Shown: in pieces, positions 51,704-63,556 of the stretch
Layout of the letters: each line of letters begins with the position of its first letter
Position numbering within the stretch: position 1 is the stretch's first letter
NCBI RefSeq assembly: GCF_025698545.1
Contig: NC_068569.1
Location: 18,662,001 to 18,726,000, forward strand
DNA: 64,000 bases
From: Gossypium raimondii
Taxonomy: Eukaryota > Streptophyta > Magnoliopsida > Malvales > Malvaceae
Direction: 5' to 3'
The notes under the pieces: generated by a model
The model's input: the letters and a program-made list of their open reading frames with translations, nothing else
Told to the model about the DNA's origin: nothing
Databases searched by the model: none
Position numbers and translations under genes: made by a program

Positions 51704-53754
51704 GACCCTCACGGGAATTATAAGTTTGTACTATCTATTAGTCTGCTGTTATATGTGTAAATAAATCTTACGCTATCTTACCTATAAAATGAGTTTGTAT
51801 GAGGGGGGAATGTAAAATATTTTATAGTTGAGGATCCGGGTAAAAAATATATCACCTATAAAATTACAAATTCTATGAGGCAAATTTAAATTATTTATTT
51901 TTCATTAAAAATTGATTAATTTACATTACACGTGACATGTCACATGTCATTATTTGGTTATTGCATCAACCACGTTAGTTTTTAACATCGTATATAAATG
52001 ATTTTTTTACTTACTCTTTAAGTAGAAGTGGTAAAAAGCAATCCGCTCCATAGTACTTTTCCCTACATGAGTCTCATGCACTTTTGATAAATTACTATCC
52101 GCTACTTCGTGAATATTAGAGAAATAACAAATAAATATCCCTAAACAGTTTGGCTATTTAAAGTTTATGTAAGAATTAGATGAATTTTAAGTTGGAATCT
52201 TAAAGTTAAAAGGTCTAAAAAGCATAGTGTATTAGGTTCATATCTTATCATTTATTAGTTTTAGGGATAAATATAAAAATATATATGGACTTTGGTTTAA
52301 TGTGCACTTTCATATATGAACTTTGATTTTGTAGAATTTTATATATGAAAATTTGATTTGATTTAACTATCGAAGTTATTAACATAATTATTAATATAAC
52401 ATCATTTAATGTTTATATATTGAGTACACAAATACTTATATTCATCGATCTAAAAATAATTTGATGTATTTATTTCTTTAATTTGTATAATTGAATTAAA
52501 ATAAAATTTTCATATATGTATATATATTTGAATCACAATTAAAGTTTCATGTTTATGCCAAATCAAAGGAAAACAATGAGAATATAATTTAGTATCTGTT
52601 TTATAATTAAATTGATGTAATAAAAGTGAGGTATAATTAAATAAACATGAAAATGAAATTACATAATTCATTCTGACTATTAAATAATATATTGATTAGT
52701 TTTGTGAACCTCTTAAACTAAAGACCTTCGTCCTTTGGTAATGATTACACATAGGACAACACTTACGGCTATAAATTAAGCCCAACAGCCTCCAAAAGGA
52801 ATGACCCTGGCCGACTTACAAGACTTTAAAACAATAGTTGAAAAATGACACTGCCCTCAACAACCCATTTCTGCCTAATTACATTCATCTAAATTACAAA
52901 GATTTGGTTAATCACGTTTTCCGAATTGTGAGAGAGTTAATAGTTGAAAGTATTGTATGAACACAATTTAGCAACATAAATTCATTCATGTTGCACACTC
53001 GACTCTTCAATCTTCATTTATTTGATCTTTGCAAAACATAGATAAGTGGTCATGTTTCATATTTATCAATTCATATAATGCCAATGAGAGGATACCGTTA
53101 ACTCTTTAATCGAGTTATAAATTCCATTGTTATTACTAAAATCATGCCATACGCAAGTCATGTACCCAACATACCGGCTATGGGCTAAATCATCTTTAGA
53201 GTATAAGCCTCCACTTATATCAAAGCACGTAAGTTACATACGCATGGTCAGTGGCTAACTCAGGATTTAGGTAAATCACACCATGAATGTCACAAGTGAA
53301 TTATTTCACAAATGGATTCAGAATTAATTCAACTTGGGTCCAGCCCAATGTATCATTTATGTCTCTACTTCTGGAGTCAACTGCTCTGATAGTCAAAACT
53401 AGTTATTTTCCCAATTGGAATTGTAGACGACATAATAATCGTTCTAAATATTTGAATCAAACGTTCACTTTAATTTTTTGACAAGATTACAGACTTGTTT
53501 AGATTATCTACCGAAGTAAGTTGTCTTTCTTGTATTGTAAACGTTCTTATAGTTCCACTTATCATCAGTTTGAACTTAGACAATCAATAAGCTAATTTTT
53601 GTTTGTCATAATTTTGTTATGTATACAATATATGGAAGAAAGAAACACAAAAAACATAACAGTGAAATATGAAATTAACTTTATTTCTTCATCGTTCAAA
53701 TACATAGAAAACAGTTACATGTTTACTACAATATGGGCACATTTCCCAACATTC
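51704..53754. other. Intergenic sequence with a small MITE
   Basis: No gene. Contains the MITE-like element at 52264-52560; the rest is AT-rich. Confidence 0.35.
52264..52560. mobile_element. Small AT-rich MITE-like inverted repeat
   Basis: GGGATAAATATAAAAATATA at the left, TATATGAA(C/A) motifs in the arms, and a right end (ATTAAAGTTTCATGTTTATG) that complements the left arm imperfectly. It resembles the element at 12500-12790. Confidence 0.45.
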
Positions 53755-54116
53755 TAAATAGTTCGAGCCTCGAGTAAGCTCTTTTTGGCCTGAGCTTGTA
53801 AATTTTTTTTATTGTTTTGTCACTATTTTGCTTCTATTTCTATTGTTTTGTTGTCATTTCACTATTATATTATTACTATTTTTTTGTTATTATTTGGATA
53901 TTGTATAACCATTGTTATATTGTTAATTTTGCTACTATTTTAGAGGCATTTGCTTGTTAAATTGCACATATTTTAGTGTTATTTAAATATAAATATTTAA
54001 AAAAATATTTTAAATTTATTGAGAAACATTTATTTTAATATTTTTGGTGTATTTGATATATTCTATTTTTAATTTATTTTTATATAAAAATAACAATGTA
54101 AAAATATAATACGCGT

Positions 54117-54781
54117 GAGCTGGTGATCATGGATTAGGCGGCCCGGCCCAGCCCGACGGCCCACTCGAAATATGGGAGGGGTCGGGTAAAAATATAGGCC
54201 CGAAATATGGGTTTGGGCAAAAAACGAGTCCCGTTTAGAAAATGGGCCGGGCCTCGGGCAAAACTTTTTTAACCCGGGCCCGGCCTGAACTGAATATATA
54301 ATAAATATATATTTTTTATTTTTAAAATACATTTCCCATTTCCCCATTTCCCATTAGACATTTAGTATTTATATAATAAATATATTTTTTATTTTTTTAT
54401 TTTGAAGTATTTTTAAAATATTTTTTATTTTTAAAATACATTTCCAAATATAATAAATTGGTTGCAAAAAGGACGATGAGGATGATGTTTCTTTGGTTGC
54501 TTTTTAGGATACTTCCTTTCTAATTGTTGAAAATTTAATTTAGCTTACAATTTATATTTTGTTATAAAATTAAATATGTTGATTGGTTAATGTTGGATAT
54601 TCTAGTTGCTTGATTATATTTTGCAGGTTTTTTATACAATTTTGGTGTTTACTAAAAAAATAAGGGTCGGGCCGGGCTCGGGATTAGAAATTTTTCTCGG
54701 GTCGGGCTTGGACAAAATTTCAGGCCCATATTTCGGGCCGAAAATTTTTCTGGGCCCGGCCTGGCCCATGATCACCTCTAG
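54117..54781. mobile_element. GC-armed foldback element
   Basis: The left arm starts TGGTGATCATGG then GGCGGCCCGGCCC; the right arm ends GGCCCGGCCTGGCCCATGATCACC. These are inverted copies. Inside the arms, AGGCCCGAAATATGGG and its complement-like CCCATATTTCGGGCCG recur, so each arm is some 120-180 bases; the centre is AT-rich. A further weak copy of the right end (CCGGCCTGACCCATCATCACC) lies at 54862-54884. The structure suits a non-autonomous DNA transposon; superfamily unknown. Confidence 0.6.
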
Positions 54782-54889
54782 CCGAGTTTGATCAAAATTT
54801 TAAGTCCATTTTATAAGTCAGGCTTGATCCTAAAAAATTAACTTAAAATTCTATTGAGGTCCGGCCTGACCCATCATCACCCCTAAATG

Positions 54890-55483
54890 TAATACATGTG
54901 CTTTTATTCGTATTGATTTGATAATTATGATGATATTTCTTTTATCTTATAAATAAACAAACTATAAAAAGAAATAAGATTAGAAAGAAAAAGTTGGATT
55001 TATGAGTTGATATAAAATTGATAATAGAGTTGAGGGATTTGATTTAATGTAAGCATTTAATTAATGATACATAAAAATCAAATGAATGAGAAAGAGAAAG
55101 AGAATGTAGCATTTAATTTCTCTGTCAAACATAATGAAGATCAGATAATTTGAATTTTGGTAATAACCCAACCTAAGAAACGCAGCAATGGAAGTGGGGA
55201 TTGCTGATTTTGTCAACTATTGTCAGCAATTTCACATTATAAAAAGATGTCTTAACCTGTGATGAAAATACGAGTAGATGGGTAGAACAAATTTGGTATC
55301 AGTGGGTTAAATTTAATCAAACACATAAGAAAGCGATTGAGGTTAGGAAACAGATATTCAGCGCTGACCTATTCTTTTCACTGTAGTGTGACTTGCTTTT
55401 TAGGTTTGCTTCTAAAAGCAAATCCCCATTTTCAACGTAATTATATTTTTGGTTTAGCAGAAATAATGGAAAAATGATTTAAA
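54890..55483. other. Distal upstream region of the UGT gene
   Basis: AT-rich, no gene seen. Confidence 0.3.
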
Positions 55484-55680
55484 ATGTTATCTCCTCCTCC
55501 ATCACGCTACTAACACATCAAGGAATGGTACGGGTTAAGGCGGTGGGAATAGTCTGCCACCGCCTAAGAAGAACACAATTGTTTGGTTTGATTCCTTCAC
55601 TAACAGATAAGAAGGGAATTCAAATCTCACTTTCTTTTCATTATCAAATGCACTTTTAATTTAACCATAATGTTTCATCC
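55484..55680 (+). repeat. UGT upstream repeat, first copy
   Basis: Contains TGTTATCTCCTCCTCCATCA, GGTACGGGTTA(A/C)GGCGGT, CACCGCCTAAGAAGA, and AATTCAAATCTCACTTTCTT. All recur at 57545-57795 in the same order, apart from an extra stretch there. This shows duplication of the UGT promoter region. Confidence 0.8.
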
Positions 55681-55780
55681 TCTATTCTACCAAATTTAGA
55701 TACTTTTATTTTAATTTATTTTGTAATTAAGAAATTATTCTAGTATGAAAAGTTGAAAATGCCACTTGCATGAGGGCTAT

Positions 55781-55787
55781 TATAAAA
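55781..55787 (+). promoter_or_regulatory. TATA box of the UGT85-type gene
   Basis: TATAAAA 59 bases before the ATG at 55846. The same box with its flank GAGGGCTAT...AAGGGGTC is repeated at 59179-59185. Confidence 0.75.
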
Positions 55788-55845
55788 GGGGTCCCGAATC
55801 TTTCTTGTACTCCTATTTTTCTACATTTAGAAATATCAATCAACA

Positions 55846-57395
55846 ATGGATTCCTCCAGTCATAGGCATCATGCAGTATGTATTCCTTTCCCTGCTCAAG
55901 GTCATATCAATCCCATGCTAAAGCTAGCCAAAATACTTCACCAGAAGGGCTTTTATATCACCTTTGTTAACACTGAGTTTAACCACAAACGTCTACTTAA
56001 ATCCCGAGGACCTGATGCTCTTAATGGTCTCCCTTCTTTTCGTTTCGAGACTATTCCCGACGGCCTTCCGCCGACCGATGTCGATGCCACCCAAGACATC
56101 CCTTCCCTCTGCGACTCCACTAGCAAGACTTGCTTACCCCACTTCAAACAACTCCTCCGCAAGCTAAACGATTTCGCGTCCACATCCAAAGTTCCCCATG
56201 TTTCTTGCATTGTTTCGGATGGTGTCATGAGCTTCACTCTTGATGCAGCTGAAGAACTAGGCATTCCTGAAGTTCTGTTTTGGACCACAAGCGCTTGTGG
56301 CTTCCTCGGTTACGTTCACTATCGCCAATTAATGGAAAAGGGTTATACACCTCTCAAAGGTAATTTTTATCATCCAACTTTTTAGCTACTTTCACCACTT
56401 GCTCTAGCGCCGCCATTGTTGTTGGGTTTAATTATTATTGTTATTTTCGATTTGCAGATGAAAGCTATTTAACCAATGGGTACTTGAATACCGTCATAGA
56501 TTGGATACCGACAATGGAAGGTATCCGATTGAGGGATCTTCCTTCTTTTCTTAGAACAACTGATCCGAATTTTGTTATGCTTGATTTTATTTTATCTGAA
56601 ACCGAAAGAGCTCGGAAGGCGTCAGCAATTATATTGAACACGTTTGATGATTTGGAGCACGAATCATTGGACGCACTCAACTCAATGCTACCCCCAGTTT
56701 ACTCAGTGGGTCCTCTGCATCTTGTTTTGAATCACAATGTGGATAATAGTGAGTTGAAACAAATAGGATCGAATCTTTGGAAAGAAGAGCCAGAGTGCCT
56801 CCAATGGTTAGACTCCAAAGAGCCCAACTCTGTTGTTTACGTGAATTTCGGGAGCATCACTGTGATGACAGCTGATCAGCTAAACGAATTTGCTTGGGGG
56901 CTAGCGAATAGTAAACAACCTTTTCTGTGGGTCATTAGACCCGATCTTGTCGGTGATGAATCGGCAGTTGTGCCAGCAGAGTTCGTAGCGGAGACCAAAG
57001 ATAGAGGCATGTTGGCAACATGGTGCCCGCAAGAACAAGTCCTGAACCACCCTTCGGTTGGAGGATTCTTAACGCATAGCGGATGGAATTCCACGATTGA
57101 AAGCATATCCGGCGGCGTGCCCATGACATGTTGGCCGTTTTTCGCGGAGCAACAAACGAACTGTTGGTATTCATGTACTAAATGGGGAATCGGCGAGGAA
57201 ATCGACAATAATGTTAAAAGGGATGAAGTAGAGAGCCTTGTCAGAGAGCTAATCAAAGGAGAAAAGGGTAAAGATATGAAGAAGAAAGCTGTCGAGTGGG
57301 AGAGAAAAGCAAAGGCGGCGACTGTCAATTCTGATGGCTCGTCTTACAGGAATCTCGACAAAATTATCCAACTTCTATGCACACCTAGAGCTTAA
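55846..57395 (+). CDS. UDP-glycosyltransferase, UGT85 type (two exons)
   Basis: Exons 55846-56359 and 56458-57395 (GT-AG intron of 98 bases, codon G|AT) give 483 residues, the usual length. Family 1 glycosyltransferases transfer glucose from UDP-glucose to hydroxyl groups of small molecules in the cytosol. The catalytic His20 (AQGHINPM) and its partner Asp125 ([10 protein letters not shown]) are present. The 44-residue PSPG sugar-donor box spans residues 360-403 (starts [11 protein letters not shown], middle HSGWNST, end PFFAEQ), with the final Gln typical of glucose transfer. The single intron and the [20 protein letters not shown] N-terminus (here [16 protein letters not shown]) fit group G (UGT85A). 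UGT85 members act on cyanogenic, terpenoid or cytokinin-type acceptors; the acceptor here is unknown. The gene is intact; a partial duplicate lies downstream. Confidence 0.94.
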
Positions 57396-59124
57396 AATCA
57401 AAGCCTACTTTACTTGTTTGATTCAAAAGAAATATATCTTTTAAGTTAAATTATGGAGTATAAATTTAAATATTAAAGTATACTCTAATCTCGCTTTTAA
57501 TTTCTTAAATTTAGAAATTAATTTTTTTAATAAACTGGTGGAAGATGTTATCTCCTCCTCCATCATCCAATACCCAATTGGCTACTAACACATAAAGGAA
57601 ATGGTACGGGTTACGGCGGTCGGAATTGTCTGCCGCCGCCTAAGAAGAGTGGGTACGTAATGTGATTGTGTCATCCATGATGTTTCAAAAATGTGAAAAT
57701 AATACTATTGTTTGATCTGATCCCTCCACTAATATGATAAGAAGGCAATTCAAATCTCACTTTCTTTTAATTATCTAATGCACTTTCAGTCAATCATAAT
57801 GTTGTCATAGAAATTTAGGGAGGAGTTCAATTTTTAGGGTTTAGATTTTAGCTAGTTTGGCTGTTTCTTTTGTAGGACCGGACGATTAAGGTCCTCATTA
57901 ATTAGGAGATCGTGATTAATATGGCATCCATTTATTATTTTTCAAAAAATAAAATAAAAAGAAATTAGTCTAGTTGTTAACATGCATATAAACTTTGGTT
58001 AATATATTTTCATGACGTTAAATATTAAGTATAATATAAAAATATAGATGACCATAATGATGTTGTAATATCTATATTTTCATAATGCTTTTAGATGTCT
58101 TTAGACTTTAATGACATATGATTCGGTTCCAAAGAAGATAAAATTATAAAATAAAAATATATTATATGTTATGGAGGAAAGGGCAACGTCCTCTTTATTT
58201 CAACCTCTAAATTTAAGATACCAAAATATGGTAACTCTTTGATAAAATTTGCACTTTTGTATGATAACATTAATGATTATGATAGTTTAATATCTTTATT
58301 GCTTTTCTACTAAATCAAGTAAATATATTTACATTAATTATGATAAAAATTTTGTGTTTTAATTTCTAAAATAATTATATATGCAATTTACTTCTGATAT
58401 TTGAAAATTAATTTTCTCATTTTGGAAAAGAAACAGAAATATGATTATTATAAACCTCATTATTTGATTCGTTGATTCTGTTCGAATAAGAACTACAGCA
58501 TGGTGCAATCAAAAGGATTTATTTTGTTCCAAATCAAAAGAGCTTTAAATGGTGAATGAATACTTTTAAAGGATCTCAATAAGAAAATTATTTTCACTTT
58601 AAGACGTAACATTTTGCATATGTTAAGAAAATACTTTATTTTGCACGTAAAACAGAAAATTTGAAATATTGTGTTCTCAAATAAAGAAGACAGTCACGAA
58701 TCTTGATCATGAAAAATAAAATAAAAATTACTGAATTCTAAAACTTGAGTGTAAGACAATAGTTTTTTTTGGGTATAAAATCCATTTTGTATTCAACACC
58801 TAAATATTAATTACGTGAAATAATTACGTATCATGTTATTAAACAAAGCCCGATGTGAGATAATTATGGAAATCCTCAACTGCTGGAGGTCACGAATGAC
58901 AAATATGATTCAATAATCACCACTTCTATAATGGGAAAATGATGTGTTGTTTTATCAAAGTTAGCCGCATCGCCATATCATTTAAGCCACCAGCAGCAGC
59001 CACCCTTCCCTGGTACTGCTTACCGTCAAACCTATACCTTAGCTCTACTCAGATGATTATTTGACTTTTCTTCGCTAAACAATTGGAGCATTTATTTTTA
59101 ATATAATTTAATATTTTTACTGCC
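57396..59124. other. Spacer with a duplicated UGT upstream segment
   Basis: Bases 57545-57795 repeat 55484-55680. The rest is AT-rich. Between 57800 and 59125 lies about 1.3 kb of sequence not present before the first UGT copy, perhaps an insertion. Confidence 0.45.
57545..57795 (+). repeat. UGT upstream repeat, second copy
   Basis: Ordered match to 55484-55680 with an added stretch CAATACCCAATTGGC and another around 57655-57705. Part of the promoter of the lost UGT duplicate. Confidence 0.8.
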
Positions 59125-59270
59125 AAGGCTAGATTTATCAGTAATATGAAAAGTTGAAACTGCCACTTGCATAAGGGCTATAAAAGGGGTCTCAAATCTC
59201 CCCCCATCAAAGCATATATCTTTCTTGCATCCTTCTGTTTTTCTAAACTTGAAATATTGATCGACAATGG
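59125..59270 (+). pseudogene. UGT85 duplicate: promoter, leader and start codon only
   Basis: AGT(A)ATATGAAAAGTTGAAA, GCCACTTGCAT.AGGGCTA, the TATAAAAGGGGTC box, TCTTTCTTG, TTTTTCTA and GAAATAT..ATC.ACAATGG align with 55740-55850 before the intact UGT. The ATG is at 59267-59269. One base later the CACTA element starts, so the coding part is displaced beyond the window or lost. Confidence 0.8.
59179..59185 (+). promoter_or_regulatory. TATA box of the interrupted UGT duplicate
   Basis: TATAAAA in the same context as at 55781-55787. It could drive transcription into the CACTA element. Confidence 0.65.
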
Positions 59271-59287
59271 CACTACACCAAAACAAG

Positions 59288-59820
59288 CTTTTAGCGGCGT
59301 TTTTAACGGCATTTTTAGCGACGTTTGGATAAAAAACGCCGCTAACGATCGATCATTAGCGGCGCATTACGGAAAACGCCGCTGAAAATAAGCATTAGCG
59401 GCATTTTTGAGAAAGCGCCACAAAAAACCTAAGCCCAACGACGTTGTTTCCCGAGCTTTCGGGGATTTAGCGGCGTTTCTAAGAAAGCGTCGCTAATGCT
59501 CCGGGCTTTAGCGGCGTTTTTGCAAAAGCGCCGCAAAAAAACCTAAGCCCAACGACGTCGTTTTATGAGCTTTCGGGGATTTAGCGGCTTTTAAAAGGAA
59601 GCGCCGCTAATGCTCAGGGCTTTAGCGGTGTTTTTAGGAAAGCGCCACAAAAAACCTAAGCCCCACGACGCCGTTTTCTGAGCTTTAGGGATTTAGCGGC
59701 GTTTTTAAGAAAGCGCCGCTAATGCTCAGGGCTTTAGCGGCGTTTTTGGAAAAGCGCCGCAAAAAAAACCTTGAGCTTTCGGGGATTTAGCGGCGTTTTT
59801 GGAAAAGCGCCGCTAAAAAT
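59288..59820 (+). repeat. CACTA subterminal repeat array, left
   Basis: About a dozen short palindromic modules of the form TTTAGCGGCGTTTTT..AAAGCGCCGCTAA, some joined by CCTAAGCCC.ACGACG and GAGCTTTCGGGGATTTAGCGG. Such arrays are known transposase-binding subterminal regions in CACTA elements. Confidence 0.8.
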
Positions 59821-59970
59821 ATTTTATCTTAATTGGTTTATTCATATTAAATAAAATTCAATTTATTTCTAATTGAATATTTAAAATCTTCAGAAAAAAA
59901 TAATGACACGTAGAAATAATTTGAAATAAAACACATGGAAAAATTAAAATATTATTATTTAAAATAATTG

Positions 59971-60800
59971 TAAATGAGATAATAATAAATTTGTTTAGGG
60001 TTTTTAGTTTAGGGTATATGATTTATTTAAGATTTAAGGCCGGTTTAGGAGTTCATATTTTAAGGTTTAGGGAGTATGGGTTTAGGGATAATGGATTAGG
60101 GGTTAGGATTTAAGGTTTAGGGGTTAGATGGTTAGGGGTTTAGGGATTAAAAGTTAGGGATTCAGGGGTCGAGTTAGGGTTTTAGGTTTAGATTAATTAT
60201 TTTTTAATTTATATTTTAAATATGTTCTTATATAATTGTAAAAGAGATAATAATAAATTTGTTTAGGGTTTTTAGTTTAGGGTATATGATTAATTTAAGA
60301 TTTAAAGCCGGTTTAGGAGTTCATATTTTAAGGTTTAGGGAGTATGGGTTTAGGGATTATGGATTAGGGGTTAGGATTTAAGGTTTAGGGGTTAGAGGGT
60401 TAGGGGTTTAGGGATTAAAAGTTAGAGATTTAGGGGTCGAGTTAGGGTTTTGGGTTTAGATTAATTATTTTTTAATTTATATTTTAAATATGTTCTTATA
60501 TAATTGTAAAAGAGATAATAATAAATTTGTTTAGGGTTTTTAGTTTAGGGTATATGATTAATTTAAGATTTAAAGCCGGTTTAGGAGTTCATATTTAAGG
60601 TTTAGGGAGTATGAATTTAGGGATTATGAATTAGGGATTATGGTTTAAGGGTTGGGATTTAAGGTTTAGGGGTTAGGGGTTTAGGGGTTAGATGTTAGGG
60701 GTTAAGAGTTAGGGATTTAAGGTTTTGGGATTCAAGGGTCGAGTTAAGGTTTTGAGTTTAGATTAATTTATATTTTAAATATGTTCTTATATAATTGTAA
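59971..60800 (+). repeat. Telomere-like tandem repeat, three copies of about 270-290 bp
   Basis: Units begin at 59971, 60239 and 60506 (periods 268, 267 and 291), each opening GTAAA.GAGATAATAATAAAT and TTGTTTAGGGTTTTTAG. Inside, TTTAGGG and TTAGGGG motifs close to the plant telomere unit are frequent, together with GCCGGTTTAGGAGTTCAT. A fourth unit begins at 60797 but diverges. Confidence 0.8.
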
Positions 60801-61070
60801 AATAGATAATAATAAATCCAATATATTGAAATTATGAGTATAGTTTAAATTATTTAAGAGATATATAATAGATAGATTTTATATGTATTGAATGGTTAAT
60901 TTAGAGGGTTTAAGGTTAAGGTTTACTTGAGATTTGTTAAATGATAAAATTTTATACAATTAATTAATGCTATTATATTTTAAAAATGTAATCTAAACCA
61001 TTTTGAGAGTTCTTTTATTTTATTTTATAAAAATCAAATTATAAAAATAAAATAAAAATTTTTAGCATAG

Positions 61071-62060
61071 CAAAACGGTGTCATTTTGTTCAAAATGAAA
61101 TAAAAAAATAAATCAATTTATTAAAAAATAAAAAAATTTAGAATAGCAAAACGGCGTCGTTTTGTTGAAAATGAAAAAATTTTGCGGCGTTTTATAAGAA
61201 GCGCCGCTAAATGTAAGCAATGCAAAGAATAAATCAATTTATTAAAAAAATAAAAAAAATTTAGAATTGCAAAACGGCGTCGTTTTGTTGAAAATGAAAA
61301 AATTTTACGGCGTTTTATAAGAAGCGCCGCTAAAAGTAAGCAATAGCGGCGTTTTCCATAAAAACGCCGCAAAGAATAAATCAATTTATTAAAAAAATAA
61401 AAAAATTTTAGAATAGCAAAACGGCGTCATTTTGTTTAAAATGAAAAAAATTTGCGGCATTTTATAAGAAGCGCCGCTAAAGGTAAGCAATAGCGGCGTT
61501 TTCCATAAAAACGCCGCAAAGAATAAATCAATTTATTAAAAAAATAAAAAAAAATTTAGAATAGCAAAACGGCGTCGTTTTGTTCAAAATGAAAAAAATT
61601 TTATGCGTTTTGTAAGAAGCGCCGCTAAAAAATAACAATAGCGGCGTTTTCCATAAAAACGCCGCAAAGAATAAATCAATTTATTAAAAAAATAAAAAAA
61701 ATTTAGAATAGCAAAACGGCATCGTTTTGTTTAAAATGAAAAAATTTTACGGCATTTTATAAGAAGCGCCGCTAAAGGTAAGCAATAGCGGCGTTTTCTA
61801 TAAAAACGCCGCAAAGAATAAATCAATTTATAAAAAAAATAAAAAAAATTAGAATAGCAAAAAGGCGTCGTTTTGTTGAAAATGAAAAAAATTTGCGGCG
61901 TTTTTAAAGAAGCGCCGCTAAAGGTAAGCAATAGCAGAATAAATCAATTTATAAAAAAATAAAAAAAATTAGAATAGCAAAACGGCGTCATTTTGTTCAA
62001 AATGAAAAAATTTTGCGGCGCTATAAATAAGCAATAGTGGCTTTTCTTAAAACGCCACAA
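61071..62060 (+). repeat. CACTA subterminal-type repeat array, right
   Basis: Eight units anchored on GCAAAACGG(C/T) at 61071, 61147, 61270, 61417, 61565, 61712, 61858 and 61978, mostly 146-148 bases apart. Each has AATAAATCAATTTAT, AAAACGGCGTCGTTTTGTT, GCGGCGTTTTATAAGAAGCG and often AATAGCGGCGTTTTCCAT. The open frames on the minus strand here (61121-61384, 61731-61931) are only repeat translations. Confidence 0.8.
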
Positions 62061-62129
62061 AATTCATTGTACCTAGAAAAAAATTTGGCGCTGATTTTTC
62101 CCAAATTTCCCCCCTAAAACCCCTAACTT

Positions 62130-63540
62130 TGCAAACAAAAAGAAAAAAAGAAGAGGAAAATGGAGGTACCAAAGACGATTCAGCACAAAAACTATCCAAT
62201 CTACTTACGAGTTCTACCGTTTGTTTCCCTGGAAAATATATGAGACTTAATATTTTTATTTTGTTAGTTTATTTGTGTGTGTATTTCATCTTGTTGTGTT
62301 CATTACTTAGATCCCTATTGCTTTTATTTCTGTTCCATTTTTCCTCTTTTTTCTCTCTTATATTTTAGCTAGAAATCGACGATGCCAGAAGAAGCTAGAA
62401 ATCGACGATGCAAGTTACTGCTGTTCTCATTGCTGCTGGTAACAAGTTATTGCTTAAAATTCATGGTAACAAATCTACTTCAAAGGAAGCTATTCATATT
62501 CCTTCGTATAGAAGCGAAGTTATTTACGGTGGAACTTGGTTCTCCAGCTCTCGTAAGTTTGTTCCCAGTTTTGTATTTGCCATCTATACCGGGTTTACCT
62601 CTCTTGCTTCTCTTCGTCTTCATCTCCCTTTCATTTATTCTACCAAAAACGCCTCTTACTTGTCATTTTTTTCTCACATATCGTGCAAGACTCATTTTTA
62701 TTATGAGTTTGAAAAGTAACATAAGTTTGAAAAGTTTGAAAAGTAAAACTCTTTTACGTTCTCTCTGGGCCAAGAGAAGGATTCAACTCGAACCCAAAAT
62801 TTGTTGCATTTCTGGATACACTTCATCTTTCAATTTCATCAGTTACCAAATTTTATTTCTCAACGGTATGTAAAAGGCTTTCTTTTCTTTTTGTTTTGTT
62901 TCATGGATGAGTTTTTTCCCCTCTATTCATTTCAACCGAATCAAATCCACTCCACCAATTTCTAAATTAAATAAATAACAAAGTAAATACCACCAATACT
63001 GTTTGACTGCTACATCCTCTGCCTTTGTTGCATTTGGTTTGTGTGTATGTAAACAGCATGAAGTTGGGGCTCTGTTGGTTTCTTAGTTCACTTTATCTGA
63101 TTTCTCTCTATATGTCTCCAATTTTCGAGATCTGTGGATTCTTTTTCTACATGGTTTCACGGCATTTTTCTGTTGTTGCTGGGTTTTTTTATTCAACCAT
63201 TAAGAAAAACTTTGACAGATTTTGGGTGAATGTAATCGTTGAGAAGAAGAAAAAAATGAACCAGCGCTGTTTCTTTTATTATCATATAGGAAAAGCTTTG
63301 ATGAGGGATTAGAGATAAGAGGGGATGAGAAATCTTGGCCGGCCAACCATTTACTAAATGAAAAACTATTTCTTTTTTGATGCTAAAATAAAGTAACATA
63401 TTTATTTTCATTTGTAAATTTCCGTTGCACTTCCTCTATACGAACTTGGAGAATTGTAAGTTCTAACTTTCTTTAGTTCTTTGTAGGGGCTGTACGTGAT
63501 TGTCTTTACAAGTCGCCTTTGAAATTATAACAACAATTGG
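62130..63540 (+). other. Transcript-like region inside the CACTA element
   Basis: Unlike the flanking repeats, this part has balanced composition, pyrimidine-rich stretches and exon-like frames, such as MEVPKTIQHKNYPIY from 62160 and MQVTAVLIAAGNK from 62408. I recognise no family in them. It may be captured host sequence or an element-encoded gene with introns. Confidence 0.35.
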
Positions 63541-63556
63541 TTTATGAATTTGGCAG

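Noticed and set aside
59971-60800. True telomere or chromosome end
   Set aside because: The motifs are imperfect and arranged in about 270-base units inside a transposon, not as a uninterrupted TTTAGGG array.
61121-61931. Minus-strand open frames rich in Lys, Arg and Phe
   Set aside because: They repeat with the 147-bp period of the CACTA array and have no independent coding signal.
59288-62060. CRISPR-like regularly spaced repeats
   Set aside because: Units are palindromic transposon subterminal modules without unique spacers, in a plant nuclear genome.
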